Source: Candidatus Thiodiazotropha sp. 'RUGA'
Lineage (GTDB): Bacteria; Pseudomonadota; Gammaproteobacteria; Chromatiales; Chromatiaceae
Assembly (NCBI GenBank): GCA_016842065.1
Contig: JAEPDS010000001.1
Location: 1-64,000 of the forward strand
DNA length: 64,000 nucleotides
Direction of reading: 5' to 3'
The translations under genes were made by a program, and so were the position numbers. This document shows, piece after piece, positions 47,531 through 58,000 of the stretch. Below the pieces are notes generated by a model, which was not told the DNA's origin, searched no databases, and was given only the letters and a program-made list of their open reading frames with translations. Numbering within the stretch: position 1 is the first letter of the stretch; each line of letters starts with the position of its first letter.

Positions 47531-47576
47531 TGGTGGGCCATGAAGGATTCGAACCTTCGACCAATGGATTAAGAGT
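47531..47576 (-). other. 3' fragment of tRNA-Lys(CTT): attachment-site scar of a genomic island
   Basis: On the minus strand positions 47576 to 47531 read as the end of tRNA-Lys: the anticodon loop and 3' anticodon stem ACTCTTAATCCA, the variable loop TTGGTC, the T-arm GAAGG-TTCGAAT-CCTTC and the acceptor ATGGCCC followed by ACCA. The 5' half (D-arm and 5' acceptor GGGCCAT) is absent; the sequence beyond 47576 is unrelated. It is a truncated tRNA, as left when a tyrosine recombinase integrates within the anticodon loop. The tRNA 3' end points left, so the inserted element extends to the right. Confidence 0.85.
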
Positions 47577-47734
47577 ACGCAAAGGATATTGCAGGCCCTT
47601 ATTTTTCAATAAGTTACCGAGACGCTCGTTGCCCTTTTTGCAGGATTACGCACGACAATGCAGGACTGATTTCCGCAAAAGTTCCACAAAACACAATCAC
47701 CAACCTTTCATTACTGCCATAAGCATAAATATAT

Positions 47735-49171
47735 TTAATTGATTTTATGTTGAATCGTCAACGCTTCCCAATTTGGCTGTGAGTCTAGGCTTTTATTTGG
47801 TTGTGTGTCTAGGCTTTTATCGTTCTCAAGTTCGATTCTGAACTGTTCAGTGCGTTTCCCCGGTAGTCCATTCTTACGATACCGTAATCCCCATACAACG
47901 AAAATGACACACCGTTCTAGGGCTAAAACATCCATTCTTTCTACCTCGACACGTACGTAGCTTTTACCAGTCTCAATCAACACAATATCCCCAACTTCGA
48001 TGCCAAGAACATCCTGGCACAGGAGCACAGTTTCACTCTCGAGTTCCTGCTCCCAAAATTCGAGATCAGCCTCCAACTGCCGCCAAGCCTGTCGTGCGCC
48101 CATAAACGGCCCAGACTCTCCCCGAGAAAACCACAGTCTATCTAACAGCGTGAGTCTTTCATTCGGCAAAGCCGTATCAACGTCGTGGGATGCTTCAACC
48201 AATGCCTCATAGACCACTTTTGCCTCATGGAGTGCTTGAAGACGATCTGCATAGGGCTTGATCCCTGATCGTCTAATCTTCCCTGGCAACCGTTTGTCAT
48301 TTGCGGGCATAAGGTCAATCGGGCAAACTTCCCTCAGCGGTATCCGAACCGTTTCAAACCAATCACGAGACCAGAGATCATCCACGTCTGCCCGAATCCA
48401 GACTTCATGGGATGATACACACAGCTCTGTTTTGGCTCGTGAGTATTCCCTTGGTGAAAAAACCTGCTTCACCGACCAGGCGTGGTCTAAGGCAGACATA
48501 TCGGCCACTGCATAAGTCAAACCGTTGTCACGCGCCAATCGTGAGAGGTGCGAAATACGCCCAAGAAAATCTGACGTCGCCCTGACAGAGATTGTGGGAC
48601 TATCATCACTTGAGTGACGACCATCTGTCTTGCGGCGAAATATCAGCAGTTGCTCCTTCGCATGTGGCTGCAACTTACCAACCAGGTTACTCAAACTACT
48701 AAGCCCCCCATTCATACTTGTCGCAGCTACCCTGTCAGCCAACCACTTCTCATATTGGGTCTGTAAAACAATCAGAATCTGTGCTACTAGCTCTGGGGGA
48801 ATGGAACGAATCCCATCATAGGCCAACTTGCAAACCTTGGTATTTACACCGCTGTTCGACAACTCTTCTAGTGCATAGTTGAGGAATTTAAGCTGCAACT
48901 TGGACAGCAGAACCTGGCTTTTTGACTTTACTTGTTTTCTTAGACGCTCTTCGATTTCGGCGCGGTATGCCGGTAGCGGCGGGCGTTTCGGCGTTCTACC
49001 TGATGCCACCCTTGCCCAATATCCTCTCGGTGGTTTAGGAACCTGTAGTTGTCGGCAAAGCTTGCCTAGGGCCACGTCAGAAACCCCCAACTCGCGGGCC
49101 ACCTCTGTGGTGGGTCGCTCCCATATTAGAGCAAATAATTCCTCGCGTGACAGTGACTTATTCTTCAACAT
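47735..49171 (-). CDS. HTH-containing hypothetical protein of the island
   Basis: The 478-residue protein begins with a helix-turn-helix (REELFALIWERPTTEVARELGVSDVALGKLCRQL, then PKPPRGYWARVASGRTPKRPPLP), a start frequently seen in uncharacterised proteins of mobile islands. The rest is a soluble mixed region with no motif I can name. The C-terminus holds two imperfect copies of KSLDTQPN encoded by a 24-bp tandem repeat. It is the leftmost island gene, 147 bases after mcrC in the same direction, and may have its own promoter. It could be the island's regulator. Confidence 0.7.
   Translation of the reverse strand: MLKNKSLSREELFALIWERPTTEVARELGVSDVALGKLCRQLQVPKPPRGYWARVASGRTPKRPPLPAYRAEIEERLRKQVKSKSQVLLSKLQLKFLNYALEELSNSGVNTKVCKLAYDGIRSIPPELVAQILIVLQTQYEKWLADRVAATSMNGGLSSLSNLVGKLQPHAKEQLLIFRRKTDGRHSSDDSPTISVRATSDFLGRISHLSRLARDNGLTYAVADMSALDHAWSVKQVFSPREYSRAKTELCVSSHEVWIRADVDDLWSRDWFETVRIPLREVCPIDLMPANDKRLPGKIRRSGIKPYADRLQALHEAKVVYEALVEASHDVDTALPNERLTLLDRLWFSRGESGPFMGARQAWRQLEADLEFWEQELESETVLLCQDVLGIEVGDIVLIETGKSYVRVEVERMDVLALERCVIFVVWGLRYRKNGLPGKRTEQFRIELENDKSLDTQPNKSLDSQPNWEALTIQHKIN
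47775..47822. repeat. 24-bp tandem repeat inside the HTH protein gene
   Basis: Two consecutive 24-base units (47775-47798 and 47799-47822) share TGTCTAGGCTTTTAT-type cores (first GTGAGTCTAGGCTTTTAT, second GTGTGTCTAGGCTTTTAT). They encode the two C-terminal KSLDxQPN copies and keep the reading frame. Confidence 0.75.
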
Positions 49172-49318
49172 ACATCATCCTTGGTTATCTGCTGTGTTCG
49201 AATATACTTACTGTTTCTATTTCATGGTAACTAAGCGTCAGTATAATTACTTTGGGTATTGAGTTATGTATCTTTCTCCGCTGGAAATCCCTGAGTGTTT
49301 AGTAGAGTAAGTCATTAT

Positions 49319-50572
49319 TCAATGCCACTCTCCTAGAAACTGACTTGGTAGTGTGTGATTCTTTCTTGCTGTGATATCGAAAGGCACAACAATCACCATC
49401 GCTCCTGATCCTTTAAGATGCAGCTGAACCGGTATCGTCATCTTATGTTGCATGGGATAAACCATAAACAACTGTTTAACACGATACCTTGTTGCGTAAC
49501 TTTCCATCTGATATAGATCTGCCTGAATTATTCCGAGCTTTCTTTGTCCTTCATCCAGAAGTTTCCACTTAGCATCCGCAATAGCTACAACCTGATTTTT
49601 CTTGTTCAGAAAAGAAATATCTGGCTTCATCATGAAGACATTCTGATCGCCATCCATACGTCGAGCTAAAAACTTCTGTGGGCCCTGCTCTCTTACTCGC
49701 AGTCCTTTACTCCACGCGTTCTTCCTTAATTCGGCACCAATATATAATTCAAACAAATGGTTCATATCAAATAAGAGCGATACACAGGTTTCCTTTCCAG
49801 ACAGAACATCTGGATACAAGCCCATCAGAAACCACTTGCATTGTTCAAATATCGATTCATATCTGGCAGTTGAACGATCAAATCTCAGTGAATTCAGTAG
49901 ATCGATGTCTACAGCTATATCACTTATTGGGTCAAATCGCATAAGGAGTTCAGCTACATGAATACGAACACGGTTCCCTATTGCTATTTTTTGCAAGATT
50001 TTCAGTACATGCTTCAATATCTGATTGTGGACATTGTCATCGCTTAACTCATCATATTGACAAAACAGTCGTTCACGATGAGTCAGATTCTGCTTGAGCT
50101 GCTGTTCAATTCGTAACCTACCACGCAGTACGTTGAGATTCTCGTTTCGCTCAATGTAAGTTCTAATCATCCCCTGCATCATCTCGGCATGCAGCTGGTC
50201 ACAAAAATGAAGTATGAATACATCCAGAAGACTGTGTTTCTGGAGCGCAATTCCTGCTGTGCCTGCGCGACGGAGTTTCAGTCTGCGAGCCTTGGAAAGC
50301 ATGCGTACCAGCGCAGCCCGGCTGGATCCCAGATCAACCTCAAGGCCGTAAATCTTTGGAAGAATCTCTATAGATAAATTACCTAATGAGATGACACCAC
50401 AATAGTGCCCGAATTTGATTTGCTGATTCCCCCAAGACCACGCTCTCGTTGACAGCTCTTTCTCAAGCCTGGCGAGCGTGTCTGCGTGGGAATAGTCGAG
50501 CGCCTTCTGCCCTCTTCCACGAGATCGTAGAATTTGTAGAGACTCGTGCTCGATTACTGACAGCACCTCCAT
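49319..50572 (-). CDS. mcrC: McrC-type restriction endonuclease subunit
   Basis: The 417-residue protein matches McrC in length and layout. An N-terminal GHYCGVISLGNLSIEILPKI leads to NVLRGRLRIEQQLKQN, and the C-terminal PD-(D/E)xK nuclease has D318 in MMKPDISF and D333-A-K335 in IADAKWK, followed by QADLYQMESYA. In McrBC the McrB GTPase ring loads DNA and McrC cuts it. ATG 50572 lies two bases beyond the mcrB stop, so the two are translated together. The catalytic residues are intact. Confidence 0.92.
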   Translation of the reverse strand: MEVLSVIEHESLQILRSRGRGQKALDYSHADTLARLEKELSTRAWSWGNQQIKFGHYCGVISLGNLSIEILPKIYGLEVDLGSSRAALVRMLSKARRLKLRRAGTAGIALQKHSLLDVFILHFCDQLHAEMMQGMIRTYIERNENLNVLRGRLRIEQQLKQNLTHRERLFCQYDELSDDNVHNQILKHVLKILQKIAIGNRVRIHVAELLMRFDPISDIAVDIDLLNSLRFDRSTARYESIFEQCKWFLMGLYPDVLSGKETCVSLLFDMNHLFELYIGAELRKNAWSKGLRVREQGPQKFLARRMDGDQNVFMMKPDISFLNKKNQVVAIADAKWKLLDEGQRKLGIIQADLYQMESYATRYRVKQLFMVYPMQHKMTIPVQLHLKGSGAMVIVVPFDITARKNHTLPSQFLGEWH

Positions 50573-50574
50573 GA

Positions 50575-53205
50575 TCAGGCACTCTCTTCGTACACTTTCC
50601 TGACCGCATCGGGCGTGATCTCATCCGGATCCACAATCCAATATTCTGTCAGGTCTTCGAAGTCATCATGATCGAATCCTAGGACATCTTCTTCATTCAG
50701 CGTGTCATGACACACAATCTGTGGTTCCAGTTTTTCTCCCCCTGGTCCCACATCTCGAAATACCAACTGGATCCTGTGCCAGTCCTCATAGAAATATTCC
50801 TGTAGAAGAGGAATAATTTTGTTAAAAAGAACTTCCCTAAGACCAGAAAAATCACGCACGTTGATGAAATAGGCATGCCCAAGCGTCATATCTCTGTTTA
50901 ACAGGAAACGGATACGACGATTCATAGCCTCCAGTAACGCACGCAGATTGATAACACCGCCATCCCCATCTTCTATATAACCATCGCCACGTGAGCCGCT
51001 AATTACGCCAGCATCGGGCATTAATTCTTTGAATTGGAAACGACGGCGTAATGCAGTATCCAGTAGCGCTATTGAGCGGTCCGCCGTGTTCATTGTCCCG
51101 TAGACATCCAAATTTCCAGGCACACCAAATCGTGCACCTGAATAAGGAAGAGTCAATTCCATCCCCGACTTCAGGAATCCAGCATCGTTATATATCGCCC
51201 TTTTATCTTCTTCTATCAAGGTAATCAACTCGCCAAATATTTTGGCAATGTTCCCCCTGTTTATCTCATCAATAAATATCGCGTACCGCTGATCGGGGTC
51301 TGCTTTTGCTCTTTGACATATCCTTTTGAATACACCAGGCACTACCTGATACCCTATATCTCCGGTTTCCTCATCCTGAACTGGTCTAATACCCTCGACG
51401 AAATCTTCGTAGCTATAAGCTTGATGGAACGTCACGTACTCAAACCGTTGATGGGACGCCTCTTGCTTCGGGCCAGCCTTCCATTTCTTGGCTTGTTCCA
51501 CCTGCTCTGCACATTCTTCTTCCCAGTCATCGACCAGTGACCATACGCTGTTTTGCTTCTTGTCAAATACAAGCGGCGCATTACGGTTCTTATATTGAAC
51601 GGTACTGGAGTTTTCACGAGTATGTGCCTGAAGAGTTGCCCATATTGTTTGCGCGATGTTCCGGTCACGCCCCAGGGCCTTCGCCTTCATCTGCACATAC
51701 TCATGCTTTAGAATTGCGTTGACTTTTCCTTCACCGCCAAGGTCATACAATGCGCCAAAGATCACATCAAACCACCTGGCATCCAGCAACTCCTGAATCA
51801 ACCATGCATCACGGCTTAGAGATTGCTTTCTGCTTGAATACTTTTCTACCAGGCGATTAAGTTGATAGGTCTTTCCTGTTCCTGGAGGCCCATACAGAAT
51901 CTGGTTTAGGGCAACCTTGACACTTCCACTGCGCTTTTTATCATCTGGCTGCTTTGCCGCCTCAACGACCTTTTCCCAGACCTTCTCCAGAATCCCGGCC
52001 GATCGCTGCTTTATCTCTATTCCAGAAGCCTGCGGTGACCATTCCTGCTTATCGACAGTAATCCTCTCTAAATCGGCTTCCGTTATATAAGGATCATTCT
52101 GTAGTGGATCCTGAATCCGTGAGAATGCAACATCCACATACCGGTATACTTTGCCCTGCTCGGCCTTTGCTTCGTCCCAATGAGGCGCCTCATAAGGGTC
52201 GGATACCACATTACCAATAGCTATGATTCCTTTCGGAGGTTCGCCCGTCCTCACCAGAAATGCTTTGTCACCGGTACTGGCATCTTTATTGGCACATCCC
52301 CATCGATGAGTTACCGTTCTTCCTTCATGTGTAGCTTCCCGGTCATCAGCTATTGACTCCCACTCCCAATTGCTTGGATTCCAACTAAACAACCACGTCC
52401 TTACCCTGGCGTCACCCCAGAGATCACGAAGCGGTGTAACATAAAAGTCTAACTCCTTGGTGCCATACTCCTCTTCCTTTTGCTTGCGTATCTCAAGGAG
52501 GTTCCGGTCGATCTCTAATGCCGAAAGATTCCTGACCTGTGCCGCAGATTTTCCTGAGAAGGTCCGGACAATTCTTCGTCGATCTGTCCCCCCGAATATA
52601 CGCTCGAAATCGTCAGGGAATAGTAAAAACAGCAACATATGGCGCAATTGACGAGCATCGCATTCAGGCACTTGTTCAAGCCACTGGGCGAATTCCCAAC
52701 CATCGGAAAGAAACCTATTCCGTTCCTGATTCGTAAGACTCTTGAAGGCAATCATTGCACGAATAAAAAATACCAGCTCCCGCCAACGATTGGTGTTAAA
52801 ACTTGTTCCTGCGCTTCCTACGCCGCCCAGAACACCATCCCTTATCCACTCGGAATCCTCTGGAAACGCCTCCCCCGACCATTCCCAGATACTCTTGATG
52901 CCTTCGCGCTTCTTCGATTCGCCAATGTTGCTAGGGCAGAGAAACATTAGCCACAGCATCTCGGCTGCGAGTTGTTTCACCCCTGACGCAGTCGGATCCA
53001 GCTGGACCTCTAGTTTCTCGAAAAAGCTTCCCTCTCCTTCATCCGGCTGATTTACGAAGTGCTGATCTAGGGCTTCGAGATTTGGCAATGTCCATATTGA
53101 ACCTCTATCGAATATGGAACTATCCGACAGCAATCCCACTTCTTTCCAATGTTGAGCCGCGCGGAGTATTGGCTCGACTATTTTTTCACCGCAATACCGG
53201 CTCAT
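50575..53205 (-). CDS. mcrB: McrB-type AAA+ GTPase with an EVE domain
   Basis: Residues 1-260 form a helical N-terminal domain. Residues about 268-380 read as an EVE (PUA-like) domain: RTWLFSWNPSNWEW, HRWGCANKD...GDKAFLV and GIIAIGNVVSDPYE. The AAA+ motor follows with Walker A GPPGTGKT (439-446), FHQAYSYEDFVEGIRP, Walker B AIFIDEINRGNIAKIFGE and the McrB signature MNTADRS (705-711). EVE domains read modified bases, so this McrB probably targets DNA with modified cytosine or another modification. ATG 53205 has GGAGAA upstream. 876 residues. It is coupled to mcrC. Confidence 0.93.
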   Translation of the reverse strand: MSRYCGEKIVEPILRAAQHWKEVGLLSDSSIFDRGSIWTLPNLEALDQHFVNQPDEGEGSFFEKLEVQLDPTASGVKQLAAEMLWLMFLCPSNIGESKKREGIKSIWEWSGEAFPEDSEWIRDGVLGGVGSAGTSFNTNRWRELVFFIRAMIAFKSLTNQERNRFLSDGWEFAQWLEQVPECDARQLRHMLLFLLFPDDFERIFGGTDRRRIVRTFSGKSAAQVRNLSALEIDRNLLEIRKQKEEEYGTKELDFYVTPLRDLWGDARVRTWLFSWNPSNWEWESIADDREATHEGRTVTHRWGCANKDASTGDKAFLVRTGEPPKGIIAIGNVVSDPYEAPHWDEAKAEQGKVYRYVDVAFSRIQDPLQNDPYITEADLERITVDKQEWSPQASGIEIKQRSAGILEKVWEKVVEAAKQPDDKKRSGSVKVALNQILYGPPGTGKTYQLNRLVEKYSSRKQSLSRDAWLIQELLDARWFDVIFGALYDLGGEGKVNAILKHEYVQMKAKALGRDRNIAQTIWATLQAHTRENSSTVQYKNRNAPLVFDKKQNSVWSLVDDWEEECAEQVEQAKKWKAGPKQEASHQRFEYVTFHQAYSYEDFVEGIRPVQDEETGDIGYQVVPGVFKRICQRAKADPDQRYAIFIDEINRGNIAKIFGELITLIEEDKRAIYNDAGFLKSGMELTLPYSGARFGVPGNLDVYGTMNTADRSIALLDTALRRRFQFKELMPDAGVISGSRGDGYIEDGDGGVINLRALLEAMNRRIRFLLNRDMTLGHAYFINVRDFSGLREVLFNKIIPLLQEYFYEDWHRIQLVFRDVGPGGEKLEPQIVCHDTLNEEDVLGFDHDDFEDLTEYWIVDPDEITPDAVRKVYEESA

Positions 53206-53292
53206 ACAGATTCTCCATTTGTATTGGTTACCCCACCTACTCGAGGACGCCTTCGCGCAACATTTAAACCTGATACATTCAACTGCCGCATA

Positions 53293-55023
53293 CTAGACAC
53301 CTTGCTTGGCTGCATCGTAGATATTCCGGCATACAGGTGAAGAAGCGACCACATATACTACCGATTTCGCACGGGATAGCCCCACGTACAGCAACTCTTG
53401 TTCCCGTTCAAGGTCAAGGGCATCCAACCCCCACAGAAATACTATGGCTGATTCCAGCCCCTTGAACCGCTTCACAGTATCTAGCAACACTGTTCCTTCT
53501 CTACGCACACCTTCCCCGGACCATTGGTTTGGTCGTGGTAGCGGCCGCTCAAGAAGCTCATCATAGTATTCCTGTTTTCGTAACCCGTCGGCCACAAGAA
53601 CCACTATATCGCCTGCAACAACTCGCTCTCTCGCAATTAAATCGACTATCTTCGAATGCAATCTATCCGCCTGCGCATCACGGCGTGTCCCTTCAATCAC
53701 CTGGATATCTTCACCGGCTATACCTGGCGGAGAAACTGGCTCCCCTTCATAATATTGGTATGCTGCGTCATGTATCTGATCAGTGTTTCGACAATTAGTT
53801 ACCAACAAATAAGGTTCGTTCTTGATTGGAAATGAGCGTGCTCTCGAATAGACGTTTTGATTGTCATCAAAGAATATATAGAGCGGGCTTGTTTCATAAT
53901 CTGCTAGTAGCATCTCAATGGGAAACCAATACTCTTCCCTAAAATCCTGGCCCTCATCACAGACAATCGCATCATACTGATTCTGGACGACATCCAGTGA
54001 GTACGTGAGGGCCGCCGGATATTGCACATCAAACAAATCCATCCCTGGATATGTTTGTTTCGCCTCCTCGAGCACATCGCGACCACTCTGTTCTCCCGCC
54101 ATCCTTACGCGCAAATAGCAGAGCTGATGAAAGCTCATTACATCAAGATTCTCGATACCGCCGCAAACTTCTGACAGATGATCTGCCAACTGCCTGTTGT
54201 AACAGGTAAGTAGTGTGTTAAATCCCTCAGAGGCAATCCTCTTCGCCTTCTCGACCGCTAACACTGTTTTACCTGTTCCTGCACCTCCACTGATTGATAC
54301 CCGGCGCTGGGATCTAAGCACATCAAGCACGCGAAGCTGATCTTGTGTAAGCTTGAGACGCTGTTCTTCTTGATCTCTAATCCGCGCCGACACAAGCGGA
54401 GATACTTCAAACGAATGGGCGAAGGTGTTTTTAATTATCTCAATACCTTGTGGACCTATTGGGGCCGCCCTGTCATCATTGCCTGACCAATATTCCAATG
54501 CCGACTGTATCCATTCCGGAATATTTCTCAGATCGTCCTCTATACCGATGAGGCATCCCGGAAGATCTGCCCGGACAATTGGCCCGGCCTCGTTGATATC
54601 TGGAAAAAATACGGCGTGCCCACAAGCGATGCGACCAGGACCATGTCGACCCCATCGGGGGCTCTCCCTTAGCTTTGCTAGAATCGAATACTTTGCCCGC
54701 AACGCCTGCTCAATCGGGTTCTTTATTTCATGCTTGGCATTATGACGGTCAATGGAGTACCAGTGCCCATTGTCACCGTCGAAACAGACACCACCACCTT
54801 TTACCTCGACGCAAATATAGCCATGCTCAGGATGTGCAATCAGAAAATCAGCTTCTCCATCTCGGGCCTGATCATCTTCCCTGCGCAGAATCCAGTTCAC
54901 CTGAAACAGCACGAGGTACTCTCTGGGCAATCGATCTCGGAGAGCCCGATAGAGTTTGGCCTCGGCCGCTGATTCCAGTCGATCGAGTTCCTGTTCGCTG
55001 AGCTCAGGGATCATCTGGCCCAT
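53293..55023 (-). CDS. NERD-domain SF1 helicase (UvrD-like)
   Basis: A 576-residue fusion. The N-terminal NERD nuclease-related domain (DGEADFLIAHPEHGYICVEV then KGG) covers about residues 10-130. The SF1 helicase has Q-motif/Walker A GGAGTGKTVLAVEKA, Walker B VCDEGQDF, NCRNT, VKRFKGLESAIVFLWG and motif VI LLYVGLSRAKS. It probably unwinds and may nick DNA. ATG 55023, with GAGGAAG upstream, is preferred over a TTG four codons earlier; it overlaps the end of the Hsp90-like gene by about 20 bases. Its 87-base gap to mcrB is the only loose joint between this cassette and mcrBC. Confidence 0.88.
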   Translation of the reverse strand: MGQMIPELSEQELDRLESAAEAKLYRALRDRLPREYLVLFQVNWILRREDDQARDGEADFLIAHPEHGYICVEVKGGGVCFDGDNGHWYSIDRHNAKHEIKNPIEQALRAKYSILAKLRESPRWGRHGPGRIACGHAVFFPDINEAGPIVRADLPGCLIGIEDDLRNIPEWIQSALEYWSGNDDRAAPIGPQGIEIIKNTFAHSFEVSPLVSARIRDQEEQRLKLTQDQLRVLDVLRSQRRVSISGGAGTGKTVLAVEKAKRIASEGFNTLLTCYNRQLADHLSEVCGGIENLDVMSFHQLCYLRVRMAGEQSGRDVLEEAKQTYPGMDLFDVQYPAALTYSLDVVQNQYDAIVCDEGQDFREEYWFPIEMLLADYETSPLYIFFDDNQNVYSRARSFPIKNEPYLLVTNCRNTDQIHDAAYQYYEGEPVSPPGIAGEDIQVIEGTRRDAQADRLHSKIVDLIARERVVAGDIVVLVADGLRKQEYYDELLERPLPRPNQWSGEGVRREGTVLLDTVKRFKGLESAIVFLWGLDALDLEREQELLYVGLSRAKSVVYVVASSPVCRNIYDAAKQGV

Positions 55024-58000
55024 CGTCTTCCTCAATGACCGTCATTGTTTTTAGATTAAGTGCCAGATACTTTTTGCCTTTAGTCTCTCCAAAATCGACA
55101 AGCAGCGATTTAGTCATTCCGCGATTTTCTACTTTCTCTATAGTGCCTACACCGAGCAGCCCGCAATCTATCTTTTTTCCTTCCTTATAACGGAGAGTTG
55201 GATCCGCTGCTTCGTCAACAGCGACCTTCCGCCACTCACCGTCAAACATATATGAATCAACCTTCATCGCTGGACTCTGAATCGCATGAATACGAGCGCA
55301 GGTTTCATCGAGCGCGTGCTCAACAACATACAACCAGTACTTGTCACCATGATTCTGTGCTTCGCTAAATTGAAGGCGGGAGATGCTAACTCCCCTGTTC
55401 TTCCACTCCCCGCTTGTCCCCTTTACCTCAATGTACCTGTCAATCTCATCATGACCAATCTGCCGGCTGACGATGTCATAACCGGGATGTGTTTGCGCCA
55501 TCTCCTCAGGGTCTCGTCCCCTTTCTTTCTCGTAGGCACAGGCGATTGCTCTGGATGCCACCTCGATAGAGAGCTTGTATTCCCGGTCCACCTCCGAACT
55601 CTCGCGGTCCCGCTCATCTGTTTCCCGTTGCTTAACATAAGATATAAGCTTCCTATCCCAAGTCTTCTTGCTGGGATCCCTCCTCCGCGGCTTTTTCTTA
55701 GTCCCACCTACCCCTCCCTGACTGTTTCCGCTAACTGCTTGCGACCGACCCCCGGTGACGACCTGCTCACCTGCCGGATCAGCTACATCCTGATCAGTTT
55801 GGCCTTCGATAAATGACTTGGCAGCTTCCCCCTCTTTTGTACCTGTTGCCAAACTTGTAGACCGCGAAGCACCTTCTTCCGAGGGAATGCCTGTCCGGGC
55901 ATCTGCCTCGTCGCCTTCGCCTTCCCCTTCCCCAATACCACCCAACTCCGGGGAGACCAGGTCTAACTCTCCGCCCTCCTTACCTTCTGCTCCAAGAACA
56001 GGAATATTCGCTTCAGTCAGGAACTCCTCTGCATCAACGACCGACATACCTATCATCTGGAAGAAGTTCATGCTTATCTGGGCAATATGTGCCGCTTGCT
56101 CCTCAGGCATCAGACGATGGAGTATCACGGTAAAGATATACAGCCACACACGTTCTCCCACAGGCCTGGACAACACCAACTTTTCCATAGATTCATCACA
56201 GAAGGCCTTTACAGATGTCGGCTCAGAGGAAACTGGTTCATCAGCTATAACAACCGACGCCACAATCCTTACTTCGTCATGGCTCAACACAGAAATATTC
56301 TGAAATACAGAGACCAACCTTCTGCGCGTTTCGACTGGCTTGTCGTGGAGCATACGGGCAAATACACCGCTTCTCTCTAACATCTTGTCTCGTATCTGTT
56401 CTTCTACCTGCTCAACCCCATCTACGTACTCGAGATCAACGCTAGCCTTTCTCGTCAGTCGCTCAACCCCGAGTTCCGCGAAAAACGGCCACCATGCAGG
56501 ATCCGGCTTGCATAGCATAGGTGAGAGTTCATCGCCGAAGTGTCCTGCATGCCATTCACTGTCGTGAAGAAGAACTTCATCCGGGTGGCAAAGCACACCT
56601 GTGATACTTAGAACTGTCGGAGCCTGCTTAAGGCGTAAGAGGTCTTCCGTGCTGATGTCATCATCCATGCCCCATGACTGAGCAAGCGCTTCCATACAGT
56701 GCTGATAGATTGCATTGTCTTCGGGAGATATCTGGGCTTGACGAGGATAGTTTTCCTCGACAATATCAAGAACTATATCGATGTAGTCTTTCGGCTCCGG
56801 CTCCTTCTTGACACCGATCACCTCGAAAAGGTCTTTGTATTGGTCGAGTTCTCCAGGGACTGAGAATGAATACTTACCGAGGTTCTGTGGGATTAGATAT
56901 AGTTGATTCGGACGGACATATCTCTCTTGGGCGTCAAGGTATATGCATGGCTTTCCGCGCAGTCTGGATAATTCACCATCCCTCTGCCTTGCCCGCTCGT
57001 TGAGCACCTGATAAACAAGATTGCTGGCTGGCGCCTGATAATCTACACAATGCAATAGGTGATTCACAACCAGACGGGTCTCGGCCGTGGTATTGACCGA
57101 CAATGCCTTCAAGAGGCCACTATTCAACTTCTGTGTATTCTTGAAATCGAGAATATGTGCCTGTGACTGGAATGCCTGATATCTGAATGGTGCATAAACC
57201 TCTTCAGGCATATACCAGTTCCCTGTATCACCATCCACCGGCAGACAACGGACGGATACCAGTCTGTTCAACTCTGCCTCAATATCCTTATCGTTACTAT
57301 CCTCGTCATAAATATTACAGATTTCGTAGAACGCTGTTTCGCTAGCTTTCCTTGCCTTTGTATCCGGAAGATAAGACTCGGCAACTGCTAGTATTCTATC
57401 TACCAGATGGCGCGTAATTGGGGAATCCAGAAGGCCCAGATTCACAATAAATACATGGACGGATCGCTCGGATGGCAACCGTTTCTCGTCTACCCATAGT
57501 GATCTGTATTCACCAAGAAGAACAGCCAGCTCGTCAGTACGGTAATAGAGCTGATCGGCCCGCCGCCATCCACCATCGCTGGCCGGCACTAGCGGCGTTA
57601 CTTCCAGGAGTGAACGTATCTCGTCGTTGTCCAGCAGTCCGGCGTGATCCGCAAGTGCCAGAATCAGACGTCTGTAGGCATCGAGATCCTCCGGGCCGTC
57701 TTCACCAAAAAACAGAGGTACTACGGTTCGGACATACTCCTCAATTGTTTGGCGTTTAACCTGAAGTTTTCGCTCAATGAATACCTTTGAGCTTGCAGAT
57801 AGACAGGATTGATCCAGCAGTTCCGCTTGACCCGTTGGGTCTTCAAAATCACCAGGCAACAAGACATGCTCCAAAGAAGACATGCCGTTCCCGGTTCTCC
57901 AGATTGGTAGTGCTCTCAACGTGTCATACGCTTCTTCGTCATCTTCTCCAGTTTCATCAAGCCTGCCAAGCATTGAGTAGAATGAACGAAGTGTCTCCGG

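Noticed and set aside
47531-47576. A complete tRNA gene
   Set aside because: The D-arm and 5' acceptor strand are missing and the adjacent sequence cannot pair with ATGGCCC, so this is only a 3' fragment.
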